From the NCBI GenBank assembly GCA_016787045.1, contig JAEUVA010000002.1, forward strand, positions 1 to 64,000: DNA of 64,000 bases, given 5' to 3'. The notes under the pieces are model-generated. The model saw only the letters and a list, made by a program, of their open reading frames with translations. It was not told the origin of the DNA and did not search any database. This DNA is from Chitinophagales bacterium. Lineage in GTDB: Bacteria > Bacteroidota > Bacteroidia > Chitinophagales > LD1. The position numbers and the translations under genes were made by a program. Of this stretch, positions 26,837 through 36,448 are shown one piece after another; the first letter of the stretch is position 1; each line of letters opens with the position of its first letter.

Positions 26837-29097
26837 TATGTCCTCTCCAACACAAACCAACTAAACGCTCTCAGGTTCAGCTTCACCATGCTATCGCGTA
26901 GCAGTGGATCCATTTTGCGCCAGGCGTTTTCTAAAATGGTTTTGGCCTCGTGTTCGCAGGTTTCAATTACGCGGTGTTTATCCAGCATGGCTATGGCCTC
27001 GCCAATCAGTTTCATATCGCTGGTTTTGGCGCTAACAATTTGCCACAAGCGTTTACGCTCTGCTTTATTCATTACTGCCATGGCCTTGGCTATGGGGTAA
27101 GTTATCTTACCTGCAGTAATGTCCTCTGCCTTGGTTTTCAGGTTGTCTTTAAAACCTTTTAGGTTGAGGGTGTCATCAATAATCTGAAACGAAATTCCCA
27201 GCGCTTCAAAATAGTTGCCCATGGCCTCTACTTGCTCTTGGCTGCCTTGCCCGAGGAGTACGCCTATGCGAGCCAAATATGCAGCCGGTGCTGCTGATTT
27301 GAGGCGATGTGTAGCAATTACTCGTTGCTGCAAGAGTTTTGCAGTTTTATCTTCTTTCAATGCAGCAGGCATCATATAATCTAAACCATATATGTCCATG
27401 GCCTGACCGCTGTGTGAGGCGCGCATGGCTTCAAAATACCAGTTGTAAATCTGTACTTTTTCTTCAAACGATTTATCTACATGATAAATACAGTACTGCC
27501 CCAAAAAGTAAGCCGCTGTACCGCTGTTAATGGCTGTGGCCTCGCCATGCACCACGTGTGCCGCTGGGCCGCCTCTGCGCACCAGTGATTTATCTTGTAC
27601 ATCATCTACCATGAGCGAGCCCACATGCATCATTTCCGGTAATGCCAACCAATCAATAGCTACTTGCGAATTACCACCCACAGCATCGCAGCAGGCAATA
27701 GTGGCATAGCTGCGCCAACTCTTGCCACTGCGGTCGGTAATTTCGCGTATAGGTTTAATGAATTTTTCAATATATGCCTGTTTATCCAATCCTCTGGTGA
27801 GGTGGGTATTTCCTTTTTTAGAAACCAGTTCTTCAAATTTTTCTTGACCAAATGCCAGCGGAATAATTTGTTGTACGGAGTTGAGCGTAGCTTTAGAAAC
27901 CGCTTTCAAAAACTCTTTCATATTGCTACTGTTTACAAACCCGTGGCGCTCTATGTACCCGGGTCCGCTTACTTTTTTGCCTTTGAGAGTACCGGTAATA
28001 TTCATACGGCCTTCCCAAAATGCGGGCTTAGAAATAACAGTGGCAAATTCTTGGTTGGGGAAGGCCGCTTCGGCTTTTACTTTTAGCCCTAACTCAGGGG
28101 CTTCCAGAGTCCAATGGGTAGGGTATTCATTAAAGGTTCGTGTGCTGGTCCATAACTCACCGTGTTGTTTCAATTTAAACTTATTGGAGTGATGGCGCTT
28201 TCCTTTTTCATCAATCAATATCACAAAAGAGCCACAATCTTCACCGGTTTTTAAATCTATCAAATCATAAGCCGTTAGTTCGCAGCCATTATCTAACTGC
28301 ATGGCAATCCAGTTCCAGCTCACATCTTTTTTTGCTTCATCTTTTCCGGCATCTTCTTTTTTAGCATGGCAGCCAAACTCATGGTCGTACCAGCCGGTGG
28401 CCGATGTGATTTCTAACTTCTCTTTTTTGAGTTTAACACTGCCGGTTACCTTACATTTTGGTATAAAGTAATAAAACATGTCCTCGGCACTTACACCACG
28501 CACCACGCCATTATCTCCATGCCGTGTAGGTGGTTTTTGCGGCTTAAAGTTGATGTCAACACCAAGTTGTAACTCTTTGTGCAATAAGTGTAGTTGATAT
28601 GTACCATCATCTAACTTTTTAAACGTATTGCCATCGTAGTTCAGGTGCAATTCTTTTTGTGATATGGTGGGGTCTTTCACCAGCAATTCATCTGGATAGG
28701 GCATTACGCCTTTGCTCAGCATTTCTATAGCTGCTCTGCGGATAAATGGGTCTTTCACCAGTTCCCCCTTCTTTAACCTCTCCAGACCAAGTTTTGGAGC
28801 ACGTTTATCTACTAAAGAAACGGTGTGATACTTCTTATTATCTATATCAGAAATTCCCCATATTACCGAGTGGGCATAATTGGGGGCCTTGGTCTTTTTA
28901 TCAAAACTAATGGCGTGGCGAAAGAAGGAGGCAAACAAAGAAAGGTTCCTACCACCTTTTGCTCTGATGTGGCTATGCATGTACCACCATTCGGTAGTAG
29001 ATGATGCATGCGGTAAGTCATGAATGTTTAAATCAATGGGGCCATCTTTAGGCCAATCGGCAGCAAAAAATTTTTCAGCAGCGGGTTTCTTTTTCAT
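26833..29097 (-). CDS. Fusion of CrtC/AttH lipocalin-like domain with polyprenyl synthase domain
   Basis: A 754-residue protein with two clear halves. Residues ~15-395 match the CrtC/AttH lipocalin-like fold: TEWWYMHSH near 35, WYDHEFG at 236-242, WNWIAMQLDNG at 271 and GPGYIERHGF at ~388. CrtC-type enzymes add water to carotenoid double bonds. Residues ~415-750 are an all-alpha isoprenyl diphosphate synthase: GKSWRS at 458, the first Asp-rich motif DDVQD at 498-502 with RRGGPAAH after it, and the second motif as DDTLN at 641-645. The last position of the second motif is Asn instead of Asp. No signal peptide is seen. The fusion suggests one polypeptide making and modifying an isoprenoid, which is inference. 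Confidence 0.82.
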   Translation of the reverse strand: MKKKPAAEKFFAADWPKDGPIDLNIHDLPHASSTTEWWYMHSHIRAKGGRNLSLFASFFRHAISFDKKTKAPNYAHSVIWGISDIDNKKYHTVSLVDKRAPKLGLERLKKGELVKDPFIRRAAIEMLSKGVMPYPDELLVKDPTISQKELHLNYDGNTFKKLDDGTYQLHLLHKELQLGVDINFKPQKPPTRHGDNGVVRGVSAEDMFYYFIPKCKVTGSVKLKKEKLEITSATGWYDHEFGCHAKKEDAGKDEAKKDVSWNWIAMQLDNGCELTAYDLIDLKTGEDCGSFVILIDEKGKRHHSNKFKLKQHGELWTSTRTFNEYPTHWTLEAPELGLKVKAEAAFPNQEFATVISKPAFWEGRMNITGTLKGKKVSGPGYIERHGFVNSSNMKEFLKAVSKATLNSVQQIIPLAFGQEKFEELVSKKGNTHLTRGLDKQAYIEKFIKPIREITDRSGKSWRSYATIACCDAVGGNSQVAIDWLALPEMMHVGSLMVDDVQDKSLVRRGGPAAHVVHGEATAINSGTAAYFLGQYCIYHVDKSFEEKVQIYNWYFEAMRASHSGQAMDIYGLDYMMPAALKEDKTAKLLQQRVIATHRLKSAAPAAYLARIGVLLGQGSQEQVEAMGNYFEALGISFQIIDDTLNLKGFKDNLKTKAEDITAGKITYPIAKAMAVMNKAERKRLWQIVSAKTSDMKLIGEAIAMLDKHRVIETCEHEAKTILENAWRKMDPLLRDSMVKLNLRAFSWFVLERTY

Positions 29098-29631
29098 TAG
29101 TAAATGAGAATTTTTAAAAACAGCGCAAGAAAAGTTTTTTATTTAAAGCGGTGTAAACAAGTATCTTATCTGTACTCAAAATACTTAAAAAAATTTCTGT
29201 GCTATGTAGCACATGTAACACAAACATGCCTATCATTATTATGCAATAATGAGTTTTTGCTATTTATTTGAAGTGTTACTCATGCATTGCTCACCAAGCA
29301 GTTCAATTGGTTTCAACATTCCTTCACATCTTATGCAGTGTAGATAAACACTTCAAATGTAGTTAACCGCAAGTTTTGTTGTTTAAAACTCTTCATAGCT
29401 CATTTGGTGCTTACCTTACCTCCGTTCATCAAGCCATTCTATATTGTAATATCTATATTTATTAGCCCCTTGCTCATTTCAAACCCTCTGTTATCTTTGC
29501 GCGCTCTAAAAAAGGAATGTTGAGGCAAAACTTCAGGTTGGGTAGTATGCAAGCCGGCAGGCGCGAAACCCACCAAACCGCCAAAGACAGCCCGGTTTTT
29601 CGCTATACGTATCTCTTAAAACAACCATTTT
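29098..29631. other. 534-base intergenic region with an AT-rich hairpin and the rpoC promoter and leader
   Basis: No gene is supported here. It separates two divergent genes. A perfect 8-bp stem (29233-29240 with 29245-29252, loop ATGC) is followed on the plus strand by GTTTTTG, so it looks like a small terminator although no plus-strand gene precedes it. The rpoC promoter lies at 29470-29499. The leader of ~125 bases holds a weaker hairpin (AAACCG at 29575-29580 with CGGTTT at 29593-29598, followed by TT). Confidence 0.5.
29470..29499 (+). promoter_or_regulatory. Bacteroidota-type promoter of rpoC
   Basis: TTG at 29470-29472, a 19-base spacer, then TATCTTTG at 29492-29499, an exact match to TAnnTTTG. 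The leader to the ATG at 29632 would be ~125 bases, much longer than for the other promoters found here. Confidence 0.6.
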
Positions 29632-32600
29632 ATGGCATTTAAAAAAGACCAGAAAAGTAAAGCCGATTTTTCAAAAATCACCATCATGTTGGCATCGCCC
29701 GATGTGATTCTCAGCCGCTCAAACGGTGAGATTAAGAAGCCAGAAACCATTAACTACCGTACCTACAAACCCGAAATGGAGGGCTTGTTTTGCGAGCGCG
29801 TTTTCGGTCCAACTAAAGATTATGAGTGCTACTGCGGTAAGTACAAGCGCATTCGCTATAAAGGTATAGTGTGCGACCGCTGCGGTGTAGAAGTGACCGA
29901 AAAGAAAGTACGCAGAGACCGCATGGGGCACATTAAACTAACAGTGCCGGTGGTGCATATCTGGTATTTCAAATCATTGCCCAATAAAATCGGTTACCTG
30001 TTGGGTATTTCATCTAAAAAGATGGAAAGCATTATCTACTACGAAAAATACGTAGTAGTACAGCCCGGCAATGCAGGCAAAGAGATAAACGTACTTACAG
30101 AGAAAGGAGAGGAGCGCAAAGCCATTCAGTACTTAGATTTACTTTCAGAAGAAGAATACCAGAGTGTATTGGAAAACGAAGAGTTGAAAAACAACTATGC
30201 GTTAGACGATACTGATCCTAATAAATTTATTGCCAAAATGGGTGCCGAGGCCATCAAAGAATTGTTGGCTCGCCTCAATTTAGATGAACTCTCTTACCAA
30301 CTTCGCCACTCTGCGGCTAACGAAACTTCTCGCCAGCGCAAGAGCGAAGCCCTTAAGCGCTTAAGTGTAGTAGAGCTTTTCCGCTCTGCCAACGAGCACG
30401 TAGAAAACCGCCCCGAGTGGATGGTTATTCAGTACTTACCGGTAATACCACCTGAACTTCGTCCGTTAGTTCCGTTGGATGGTGGCCGTTTTGCATCATC
30501 CGACTTGAACGATTTATACCGCAGAGTAATTATCCGCAACAACCGTTTAAAGCGATTGGTGGAAATTAAAGCGCCAGAGGTGATTTTGCGTAACGAAAAG
30601 CGCATGTTGCAAGAAGCAGTGGACTCTTTGTTTGATAATAGCCGTAAGTCTAATGCAGTAAAAGCAGAAGGCGGGCGCCAGTTAAAATCTTTATCAGATG
30701 TACTCAAAGGCAAGCAAGGTCGTTTCCGCCAAAACTTATTAGGTAAGCGTGTAGATTACTCCGGTCGTTCAGTTATTGTGGTTGGCCCTGAGTTAAAACT
30801 GCATGAGTGCGGTTTGCCAAAAGACATGGCGGCTGAGTTATTTAAGCCGTTTATCATCCGCAAGTTGATTGAAAGAGGCGTTGTAAAAACAGTGAAAAGT
30901 GCCAAGAAACTGGTAGATAAAAAAGAACCCATCATTTGGGATATTTTAGAGAACGTGTTGAAAGGCCATCCGGTACTTTTGAACCGTGCCCCTACACTTC
31001 ACCGTTTATCTATTCAGGCGTTCCTTCCCAAACTTATTGAAGGCAAAGCCATTCAGCTTCACCCGTTGGTATGTACCGCCTTTAACGCTGACTTTGACGG
31101 TGACCAAATGGCAGTGCACGTGCCGCTAAGCAATGCTTCAATTCTTGAGGCGCAGTTGCTCATGCTTTCGTCACACAACATTTTGAACCCGCAAAACGGT
31201 ACACCTATCACCCTTCCTTCGCAGGATATGGTTTTGGGTCTGTACTACATGAGTAAAGAGCGCAAAAGCACCAAAGACGTAAAAGTAATTGGCGAGGGCC
31301 TTACCTTCTACGGTGCAGAAGAAGCCATTATCGCCTTTAACGAAGGCCGTGCAGAACTGCACGCTCCGGTAAAGTGCCGTGTGAGTGTGAAAAACGAGAA
31401 AGGTAAACTGGTACAAAAAGTAGTAGAAACCTCTTTGGGTAAAATACTTTTCAATCAGGTAGTACCAACAAGCGTTGGTTATGTGAACAAAGTATTGACC
31501 AAAAAGCAACTTAAAGACGTAATCGGTCAGATATTGGCCGAAACGGATATTCCCACCACTGCCAAGTTTTTGGATGATATCAAGAAGCTCGGATTCTTCT
31601 ACTCCTTTAGAGGTGGTTTGAGCTTTAACTTGAGCGATGTGGTAGTGCCTACCAACAAAGAAAAGTTAGTAGCCGAAGCACAGCAACGTGTGGATGAGGT
31701 GTTTGATAGCTACCAAAACGGTTTCATTACCGATAAAGAGCGTTTTAACCAGGTTGTAGATATTTGGTCTAGCACCGATAACCGCCTTACTTCTCAGCTT
31801 ATGAAACAGATTGCTGAAGATCGTCAGGGCTTCAACTCTATTTACATGATGTTGGATTCTGGTGCTCGTGGTTCCAAGCAGCAGATTAAGCAGCTTTCGG
31901 GTATGCGGGGTATTATGGCTAAACCACGTAAGAGTGGCAGCACCGGACAGGAGGTAATTGAAAACCCGGTATTGGCAAACTTTAAAGAAGGTCTGTCGGT
32001 ATTAGAGTACTTTATCTCTACTCACGGTGCGCGTAAAGGTCTGTCCGATACGGCTCTTAAAACGGCAGATGCCGGTTACCTGACCCGTAGGTTGGTAGAT
32101 GTGGCGCAAGACGTGGTTATTTCTGAAGAAGATTGCGGAACACTACGTGGTATTGCTGTATCACCTCTCAAAGACAACGAGGAGATTCTTGAACCGCTAT
32201 ACGATCGTATTTTGGGTCGTACATCGCTCAACGATGTTTATCACCCCGAAAACGATGAGTTGCTGGCAGAAGCCGGACAACACATTGATGAAAATACTGC
32301 TCGCAAGATTGAGGCATCGGGTGTAGATCAAATAGAAATCCGTTCGGTACTTACCTGCGAAGCCAAAACCGGCTGCTGCGTAAAATGCTACGGACGCAAT
32401 TTGGCCACTAACCGTATAGCCGAAACCGGTGATGCTGTAGGTATCATAGCCGCACAAAGTATTGGTGAGCCGGGTACTCAGCTTACACTTCGTACCTTCC
32501 ACGTGGGTGGTATTGCCAGCTTGGGTCAAAGCGAATCGCAGATTGCTGCCCGATTTGATGGTTTGGTACAGTTTGATGGTATTCGTACAACTACCGGTAT

Positions 32601-33969
32601 TGATGAAAATGGTGAAAAGGTAAACATCGTAATTGGCCGTACCGGTGAATTACGTATCGTAAAAGACGATAACCCTGATAAAGTGCTTATCTCTTACCAC
32701 ATTCCATACGGTTCACACATTGCTGTAAAAGATGGCAAGCCGGTTAAAAAAGGCGATGTTATTTGCAAGTGGGATCCATACAACAACGTTATTGTATCAG
32801 AAGTAAACGGTAAGGTGAAGTTTGAGCACATTATTGAAAACGTAACCTACCGCGATGAGATGGATGAACAAACCGGCCACCGCGAAAAAGTGATAGTGGA
32901 AACCAAAGACAAAACCAAAATTCCATCTATCCTCATTGAGCATGGCAAAGATGGTAAAGTATACAACCTACCCGTGGGCGCTCACATTGTAATAGATAAT
33001 GGTGTAGAGGTGAAACATGGCGATATTTTAGCCAAAATACCGCGCGTAATGGGTAAAGTGAAGGATATAACCGGTGGTCTTCCTCGCGTTACCGAATTGT
33101 TTGAAGCCCGTAACCCTAGCAACCCGGCCACAGTAGCTGAGATTGATGGTGTAGTGCGCTTTGGCGGTGTTAAGCGTGGTAACCGCGAAATTATTGTAGA
33201 AAGCCGCGATGGCGAAGTAAGAAAGTACTTGGTACCTCTTTCTAAGCACATCTTGGTACAAGAGCAAGATTTTGTACGTGCCGGTACGCCACTTTCAGAC
33301 GGAGCTATTACGCCTACCGATATTTTGGCCATCAAAGGACCGTTTGCCGTACAAGAGTATCTGGTGAATGAAATACAGGATGTGTACCGCTTACAGGGTA
33401 TCAAAATCAACGATAAGCACATTGAGGTGATTGTTCGCCAGATGATGAGTAAGATGATTATTGAAGACCCGGGCGATACCCGCTTCCTGGAAGGTACTTC
33501 GGTAGAGAAGTTTGAATTGCTACGCGTGAATGACGAGTTGCACGATAAAAAAGTGGTAGATGAAGCCGGTGAATCAGAACATCTGCGCCCCGGCCAGATT
33601 GTTACGGTACGTCAGGTTCGTGAAGAGAACTCTATACTAAAGCGTGCCGATAAAAAACTGGTTACTTTCCGCGATGCCATACCGGCTACTGCCACACCGC
33701 AGTTGCAAGGTATTACCCGCGCCTCACTTTCTACTTACTCTTGGATTTCTGCGGCTTCGTTCCAGGAAACTACCAAGGTACTTAGCACCGCCTCTATAGC
33801 AGCAAAGCGCGACTACTTAGAGGGCTTGAAAGAAAACGTAATCGTAGGTCACCGCATACCAGCCGGTACCGGATTGCCACAGTTCAAGCAAATAGTGGTA
33901 AATGCCAAAGATGAGTTAGAAACCTTTGAACGCAAACAGCCCAACAGCAACGTAGAGTTGATAGGATAA
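29632..33969 (+). CDS. rpoC: DNA-directed RNA polymerase subunit beta'
   Basis: A 1,445-residue beta' subunit, full length for Bacteroidota. The N-terminal zinc finger has Cys66, Cys68, Cys81 and Cys84. RRPEL-region residues and the catalytic [12 protein letters not shown] begin at residue 485, with the three Mg-binding Asp at 487, 489 and 491. The bridge-helix and trigger-loop region is present ([26 protein letters not shown]-type as [29 protein letters not shown]). The second zinc site has CGTLRG, then [13 protein letters not shown]. Normally rpoC follows rpoB directly. Here the upstream neighbour is a divergent gene, rpoB is not in the window, and a promoter precedes rpoC. A strong terminator follows the stop. 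Confidence 0.97.
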   Translation: MAFKKDQKSKADFSKITIMLASPDVILSRSNGEIKKPETINYRTYKPEMEGLFCERVFGPTKDYECYCGKYKRIRYKGIVCDRCGVEVTEKKVRRDRMGHIKLTVPVVHIWYFKSLPNKIGYLLGISSKKMESIIYYEKYVVVQPGNAGKEINVLTEKGEERKAIQYLDLLSEEEYQSVLENEELKNNYALDDTDPNKFIAKMGAEAIKELLARLNLDELSYQLRHSAANETSRQRKSEALKRLSVVELFRSANEHVENRPEWMVIQYLPVIPPELRPLVPLDGGRFASSDLNDLYRRVIIRNNRLKRLVEIKAPEVILRNEKRMLQEAVDSLFDNSRKSNAVKAEGGRQLKSLSDVLKGKQGRFRQNLLGKRVDYSGRSVIVVGPELKLHECGLPKDMAAELFKPFIIRKLIERGVVKTVKSAKKLVDKKEPIIWDILENVLKGHPVLLNRAPTLHRLSIQAFLPKLIEGKAIQLHPLVCTAFNADFDGDQMAVHVPLSNASILEAQLLMLSSHNILNPQNGTPITLPSQDMVLGLYYMSKERKSTKDVKVIGEGLTFYGAEEAIIAFNEGRAELHAPVKCRVSVKNEKGKLVQKVVETSLGKILFNQVVPTSVGYVNKVLTKKQLKDVIGQILAETDIPTTAKFLDDIKKLGFFYSFRGGLSFNLSDVVVPTNKEKLVAEAQQRVDEVFDSYQNGFITDKERFNQVVDIWSSTDNRLTSQLMKQIAEDRQGFNSIYMMLDSGARGSKQQIKQLSGMRGIMAKPRKSGSTGQEVIENPVLANFKEGLSVLEYFISTHGARKGLSDTALKTADAGYLTRRLVDVAQDVVISEEDCGTLRGIAVSPLKDNEEILEPLYDRILGRTSLNDVYHPENDELLAEAGQHIDENTARKIEASGVDQIEIRSVLTCEAKTGCCVKCYGRNLATNRIAETGDAVGIIAAQSIGEPGTQLTLRTFHVGGIASLGQSESQIAARFDGLVQFDGIRTTTGIDENGEKVNIVIGRTGELRIVKDDNPDKVLISYHIPYGSHIAVKDGKPVKKGDVICKWDPYNNVIVSEVNGKVKFEHIIENVTYRDEMDEQTGHREKVIVETKDKTKIPSILIEHGKDGKVYNLPVGAHIVIDNGVEVKHGDILAKIPRVMGKVKDITGGLPRVTELFEARNPSNPATVAEIDGVVRFGGVKRGNREIIVESRDGEVRKYLVPLSKHILVQEQDFVRAGTPLSDGAITPTDILAIKGPFAVQEYLVNEIQDVYRLQGIKINDKHIEVIVRQMMSKMIIEDPGDTRFLEGTSVEKFELLRVNDELHDKKVVDEAGESEHLRPGQIVTVRQVREENSILKRADKKLVTFRDAIPATATPQLQGITRASLSTYSWISAASFQETTKVLSTASIAAKRDYLEGLKENVIVGHRIPAGTGLPQFKQIVVNAKDELETFERKQPNSNVELIG

Positions 33970-33999
33970 TTTATCTGGTTAATTCTTCGGTACATTATG

Positions 34000-34033
34000 C
34001 GAGCCGCGCCCTTTGGGTGCGGCTCGCTGTTTT
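34000..34033 (+). terminator. Rho-independent terminator after rpoC
   Basis: An 8-bp perfect stem (34000-34007 with 34019-34026) extends through one G-T pair and three G-C pairs to a TTT loop, 12 pairs in all, followed by CTGTTTTA. It lies 31 bases past the rpoC stop. Confidence 0.75.
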
Positions 34034-34097
34034 AGGGTGATGATAGGAAAGGGGGCAGGTTCTGAAATTTACTCGCTTCAATTGCCATCGTACTTCC

Positions 34098-34424
34098 TCA
34101 CTCCGCCATCCGCAACACAAGCCCTGCGGCCAGTGGTGCAAGGCCGGCATAGAGAATAATGTTTGCCCCCGGCCAGTGCATGAGTTGGTACAGCACACCA
34201 AGCAGCAAAATACCTATACCCACATTAAGCAGCAGGTGAGCAAGTTTTGCTTTGCCCTGAGCTGTGTTTAAAAAAATGGCTTTAATGATATGTGCCAAAC
34301 TCAATGAACTTAACCCGCAAATGAGCATGATGTTGGCACCATTCCAGTGCATGGTTTTAAACAACGCACCCATTAGCGAAACACCTAAGCCCAATATTTG
34401 AATGTATCTGAACGATTTTTCCAT
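34098..34424 (-). CDS. Small GldL-like membrane protein with a duplicated MHWxGAN motif
   Basis: A 108-residue protein with four predicted membrane segments (about 8-22, 30-48, 62-79 and 87-104). The motif LFKTMHWNGANIML at 21-34 and its copy LYQLMHWPGANIIL at 78-91 are 57 residues apart, so the protein is an internal duplication of a two-helix hairpin. The FKxMHWPGA pattern is that of the membrane part of GldL, the T9SS/gliding motor protein. GldL's cytoplasmic coiled-coil region is absent. It may be a truncated relative or a separate small family. It starts nine bases after the stop of the cleavage-enzyme gene and is probably co-transcribed with it. Confidence 0.75.
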   Translation of the reverse strand: MEKSFRYIQILGLGVSLMGALFKTMHWNGANIMLICGLSSLSLAHIIKAIFLNTAQGKAKLAHLLLNVGIGILLLGVLYQLMHWPGANIILYAGLAPLAAGLVLRMAE

Positions 34425-34433
34425 GGGGTAAAT

Positions 34434-35291
34434 TTACTTTTGAGTAATACCTAGCATTTGCCTTGTTTCTTCAATACCGGCCACCTCACGGCCTAACATA
34501 CGCACCATTTGTGCAGCCGCATCTATCAATTCGCCATTACTTTTGGCCATTTCTCCGTTGGGCAAGTAAAAGTTGTCTTCTAGACCGGCACGAATGTGGC
34601 CGTCTATAGTGATAGCAGCGGCAATCAACTGCCATTGCTTACGGCCAATGCCTATTACCTGCCAATGCGACCCCTCGGGCACACTGGCCGCTTGGTGAAG
34701 CAGGTTTTGAGTAGAAATAGGAATGCCGCCAAGTACACCCATCACAAAACTAAACACATACGGTTTAGCTATTAAGCCCATGTCTACAAGGGGCATGGCG
34801 TTGTTAATGTGGCCGTTATCAAACACCTCCATTTCGGGCAGGGTGCCGGCTTCTTTCATTTTTTCCAGATAAAATTTGATGTCGCTAAACGGATTTTGAA
34901 ACACAAAATCGTGGTAAAATTCTTTGGTTTTTGGGGAGTAAATACCATAGTTCATGCTCCCCATGTTTAGCGCAGCCATATCAGGTTTTAGCGCTGTAAT
35001 ATGTTGTATGCGTTCTTCGCGGCTTAACCCCACAGCACCGGTGCTGTAGTTAATAATTGCAGTGGGGCAAAGGGAGCGCACTTCTTCGCCAATTTGTTTG
35101 TAGGTTTCAATATCGTATGCCGGTGCGCCATCGGGCTGGCGGGCATGTATGTGCAATACACTGGCTCCGGCATCAACGGCACGTTTGCCTTCTTCGGCAA
35201 TTTCTTTAGGGGTGTAGGGAATATAAGGGCACTGCGAGCGGGTAGCCAGCACACCGGTGAGCGAAGCAGTAATCACAATTTTTTTTGCCAT
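34434..35291 (-). CDS. Beta-keto acid cleavage enzyme (BKACE, DUF849; Kce-like)
   Basis: A 285-residue TIM-barrel enzyme. It has VLHIHARQPDG with the two zinc-ligand His at 47 and 49, INYSTG, LNMGSMNYG, and EVFDNGH. The C-terminal GLEDNFYLPNGEMAKSNGELI is a hallmark. The family condenses a beta-keto acid with acetyl-CoA to give acetoacetate and a CoA ester; 3-keto-5-aminohexanoate cleavage in lysine fermentation is the founding case. None of the other lysine-fermentation genes are nearby, so that substrate should not be assumed. Confidence 0.88.
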   Translation of the reverse strand: MAKKIVITASLTGVLATRSQCPYIPYTPKEIAEEGKRAVDAGASVLHIHARQPDGAPAYDIETYKQIGEEVRSLCPTAIINYSTGAVGLSREERIQHITALKPDMAALNMGSMNYGIYSPKTKEFYHDFVFQNPFSDIKFYLEKMKEAGTLPEMEVFDNGHINNAMPLVDMGLIAKPYVFSFVMGVLGGIPISTQNLLHQAASVPEGSHWQVIGIGRKQWQLIAAAITIDGHIRAGLEDNFYLPNGEMAKSNGELIDAAAQMVRMLGREVAGIEETRQMLGITQK

Positions 35292-35357
35292 GCACTAAAT
35301 TTATTTGTGCAAGAAAAGCAAAACGTGTGAAACGTTGAAAATTTATTGGTGCAGAAA

Positions 35358-35930
35358 CTATAAACCAGATGTTTCTTTAGAGGCAGTAACACCTGGGCTG
35401 GTGTAGTCAATAGACGGGCAATCGGCACCTGTGGTATTTACCCGTAAAATGAGTTTGCCTGTTTTGCTTATGATGTTGTAGTTTACATCTGTGCGGTCAA
35501 ATTTGCCATCGCCATTGGTGTCAAAACTCATGACCATAGTTAGGTTATACTGGCCGGGGTTATCTATCACCACTCCGCTAAACTGCAAAATGCCGCCTTC
35601 TCCAGGTTTAAACATGTTGTTGGCGCTTGTTGTAGCCCAACATAAACCGGCTGGCAGGTTACTTATCTTATCAATGCGCATGGCATACACGGTATCTTCG
35701 CCATTGAGGTGTGCAATAGTGGTAAAGGTTTGAAACGGTACATTAATTTCTGCTTGATAATCTTTTTGAATACAAGGCAGAGCATAACTGCCGCTAAAAC
35801 CGCTGCCTTTTTTTAGTTTAAGGTAAGAGCTATTGTCGGCTACCTGCTTACCGGCACACGATTGTGCCGCCAAATAATTTGTGCCTAAAATCAAAACAGA
35901 CAAAATTGTAATCAAGAAGTGCTTTTTCAT
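35358..35930 (-). CDS. Secreted protein with a Ca-binding-like loop, unknown function
   Basis: A 190-residue protein with signal peptide (about 1-22, ending YLAAQ). It contains a beta-rich core with NLPAGLCWATTSANNMFKPGEGGILQF-type sequence and a DTNGDGKFDRTD segment (near residue 137) that matches the Dx[DN]xDG calcium-binding loop of EF-hand or dockerin-like proteins. Four cysteines at about 25, 53, 97 and 176 could form two disulfides. I recognise the general type from Bacteroidota exported proteins but cannot name a family. It is a single gene between the cleavage enzyme and a membrane-anchored protein. Confidence 0.6.
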   Translation of the reverse strand: MKKHFLITILSVLILGTNYLAAQSCAGKQVADNSSYLKLKKGSGFSGSYALPCIQKDYQAEINVPFQTFTTIAHLNGEDTVYAMRIDKISNLPAGLCWATTSANNMFKPGEGGILQFSGVVIDNPGQYNLTMVMSFDTNGDGKFDRTDVNYNIISKTGKLILRVNTTGADCPSIDYTSPGVTASKETSGL

Positions 35931-35989
35931 ATCACCGAAGATTTACCCTCTTGTTACGAAAAACAAATCTGCTTTGTTACTAATAATTT

Positions 35990-36448
35990 TCAGGGGTTTT
36001 CCACATAGCCATCGCTGTAAACACGAGTTTGGCCATTGGGGGTAATAGTCAGTATAATCGCCTCATTGAGCAGGTCAACCAACACAACAGTACGACAATC
36101 GGAAGGTAAGGTAGAGTCGCATTTAAACACAGCGCTAACCATGTTGTGTTGCACATGTATAGTGTCTCCAAATGCAGTATATTTTCTAAAAGCCACTAAA
36201 TCCATACTATCCTTAATTAGATTGGCTATTCTGCGTTCAAGAATATGATTGGTTAAAAATCCTACTTCATCAGGCATCCGTCCATCATACTGGGCTAAAA
36301 ATGCTAGCTCGCCTTTGGGTATGCGTTGTTCTTCTACCCAAACGGTGTTTTTTTCTACAAGCAGATAAGCTGCTCCGGCAATTATTGTAGAAGCAATAAT
36401 GGCAATGTACCAAAAGCGTTTTGTGAAAAGCAAATCGGAGTGTGGCAT
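35990..36448 (-). CDS. Single-pass membrane protein of unknown function (152 residues)
   Basis: One N-terminal membrane helix (about residues 11-30) is followed by a ~120-residue domain with no recognised motif. It has an acidic/hydrophobic mix and a terminal beta region ending in TITPNGQTRVYSDGYVENP. With a short basic N-terminus, the domain would lie outside the cytoplasm. Its ATG overlaps the stop of the SDR gene by one base (TAATG), so the two are translationally coupled. Confidence 0.6.
   Translation of the reverse strand: MPHSDLLFTKRFWYIAIIASTIIAGAAYLLVEKNTVWVEEQRIPKGELAFLAQYDGRMPDEVGFLTNHILERRIANLIKDSMDLVAFRKYTAFGDTIHVQHNMVSAVFKCDSTLPSDCRTVVLVDLLNEAIILTITPNGQTRVYSDGYVENP

Noticed and set aside
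29098-29469. Possible tRNA or remnant gene between the fusion gene and rpoC
   Set aside because: No cloverleaf, no open frame of useful length and no similarity to rpoB could be seen; only an AT-rich hairpin is supported.
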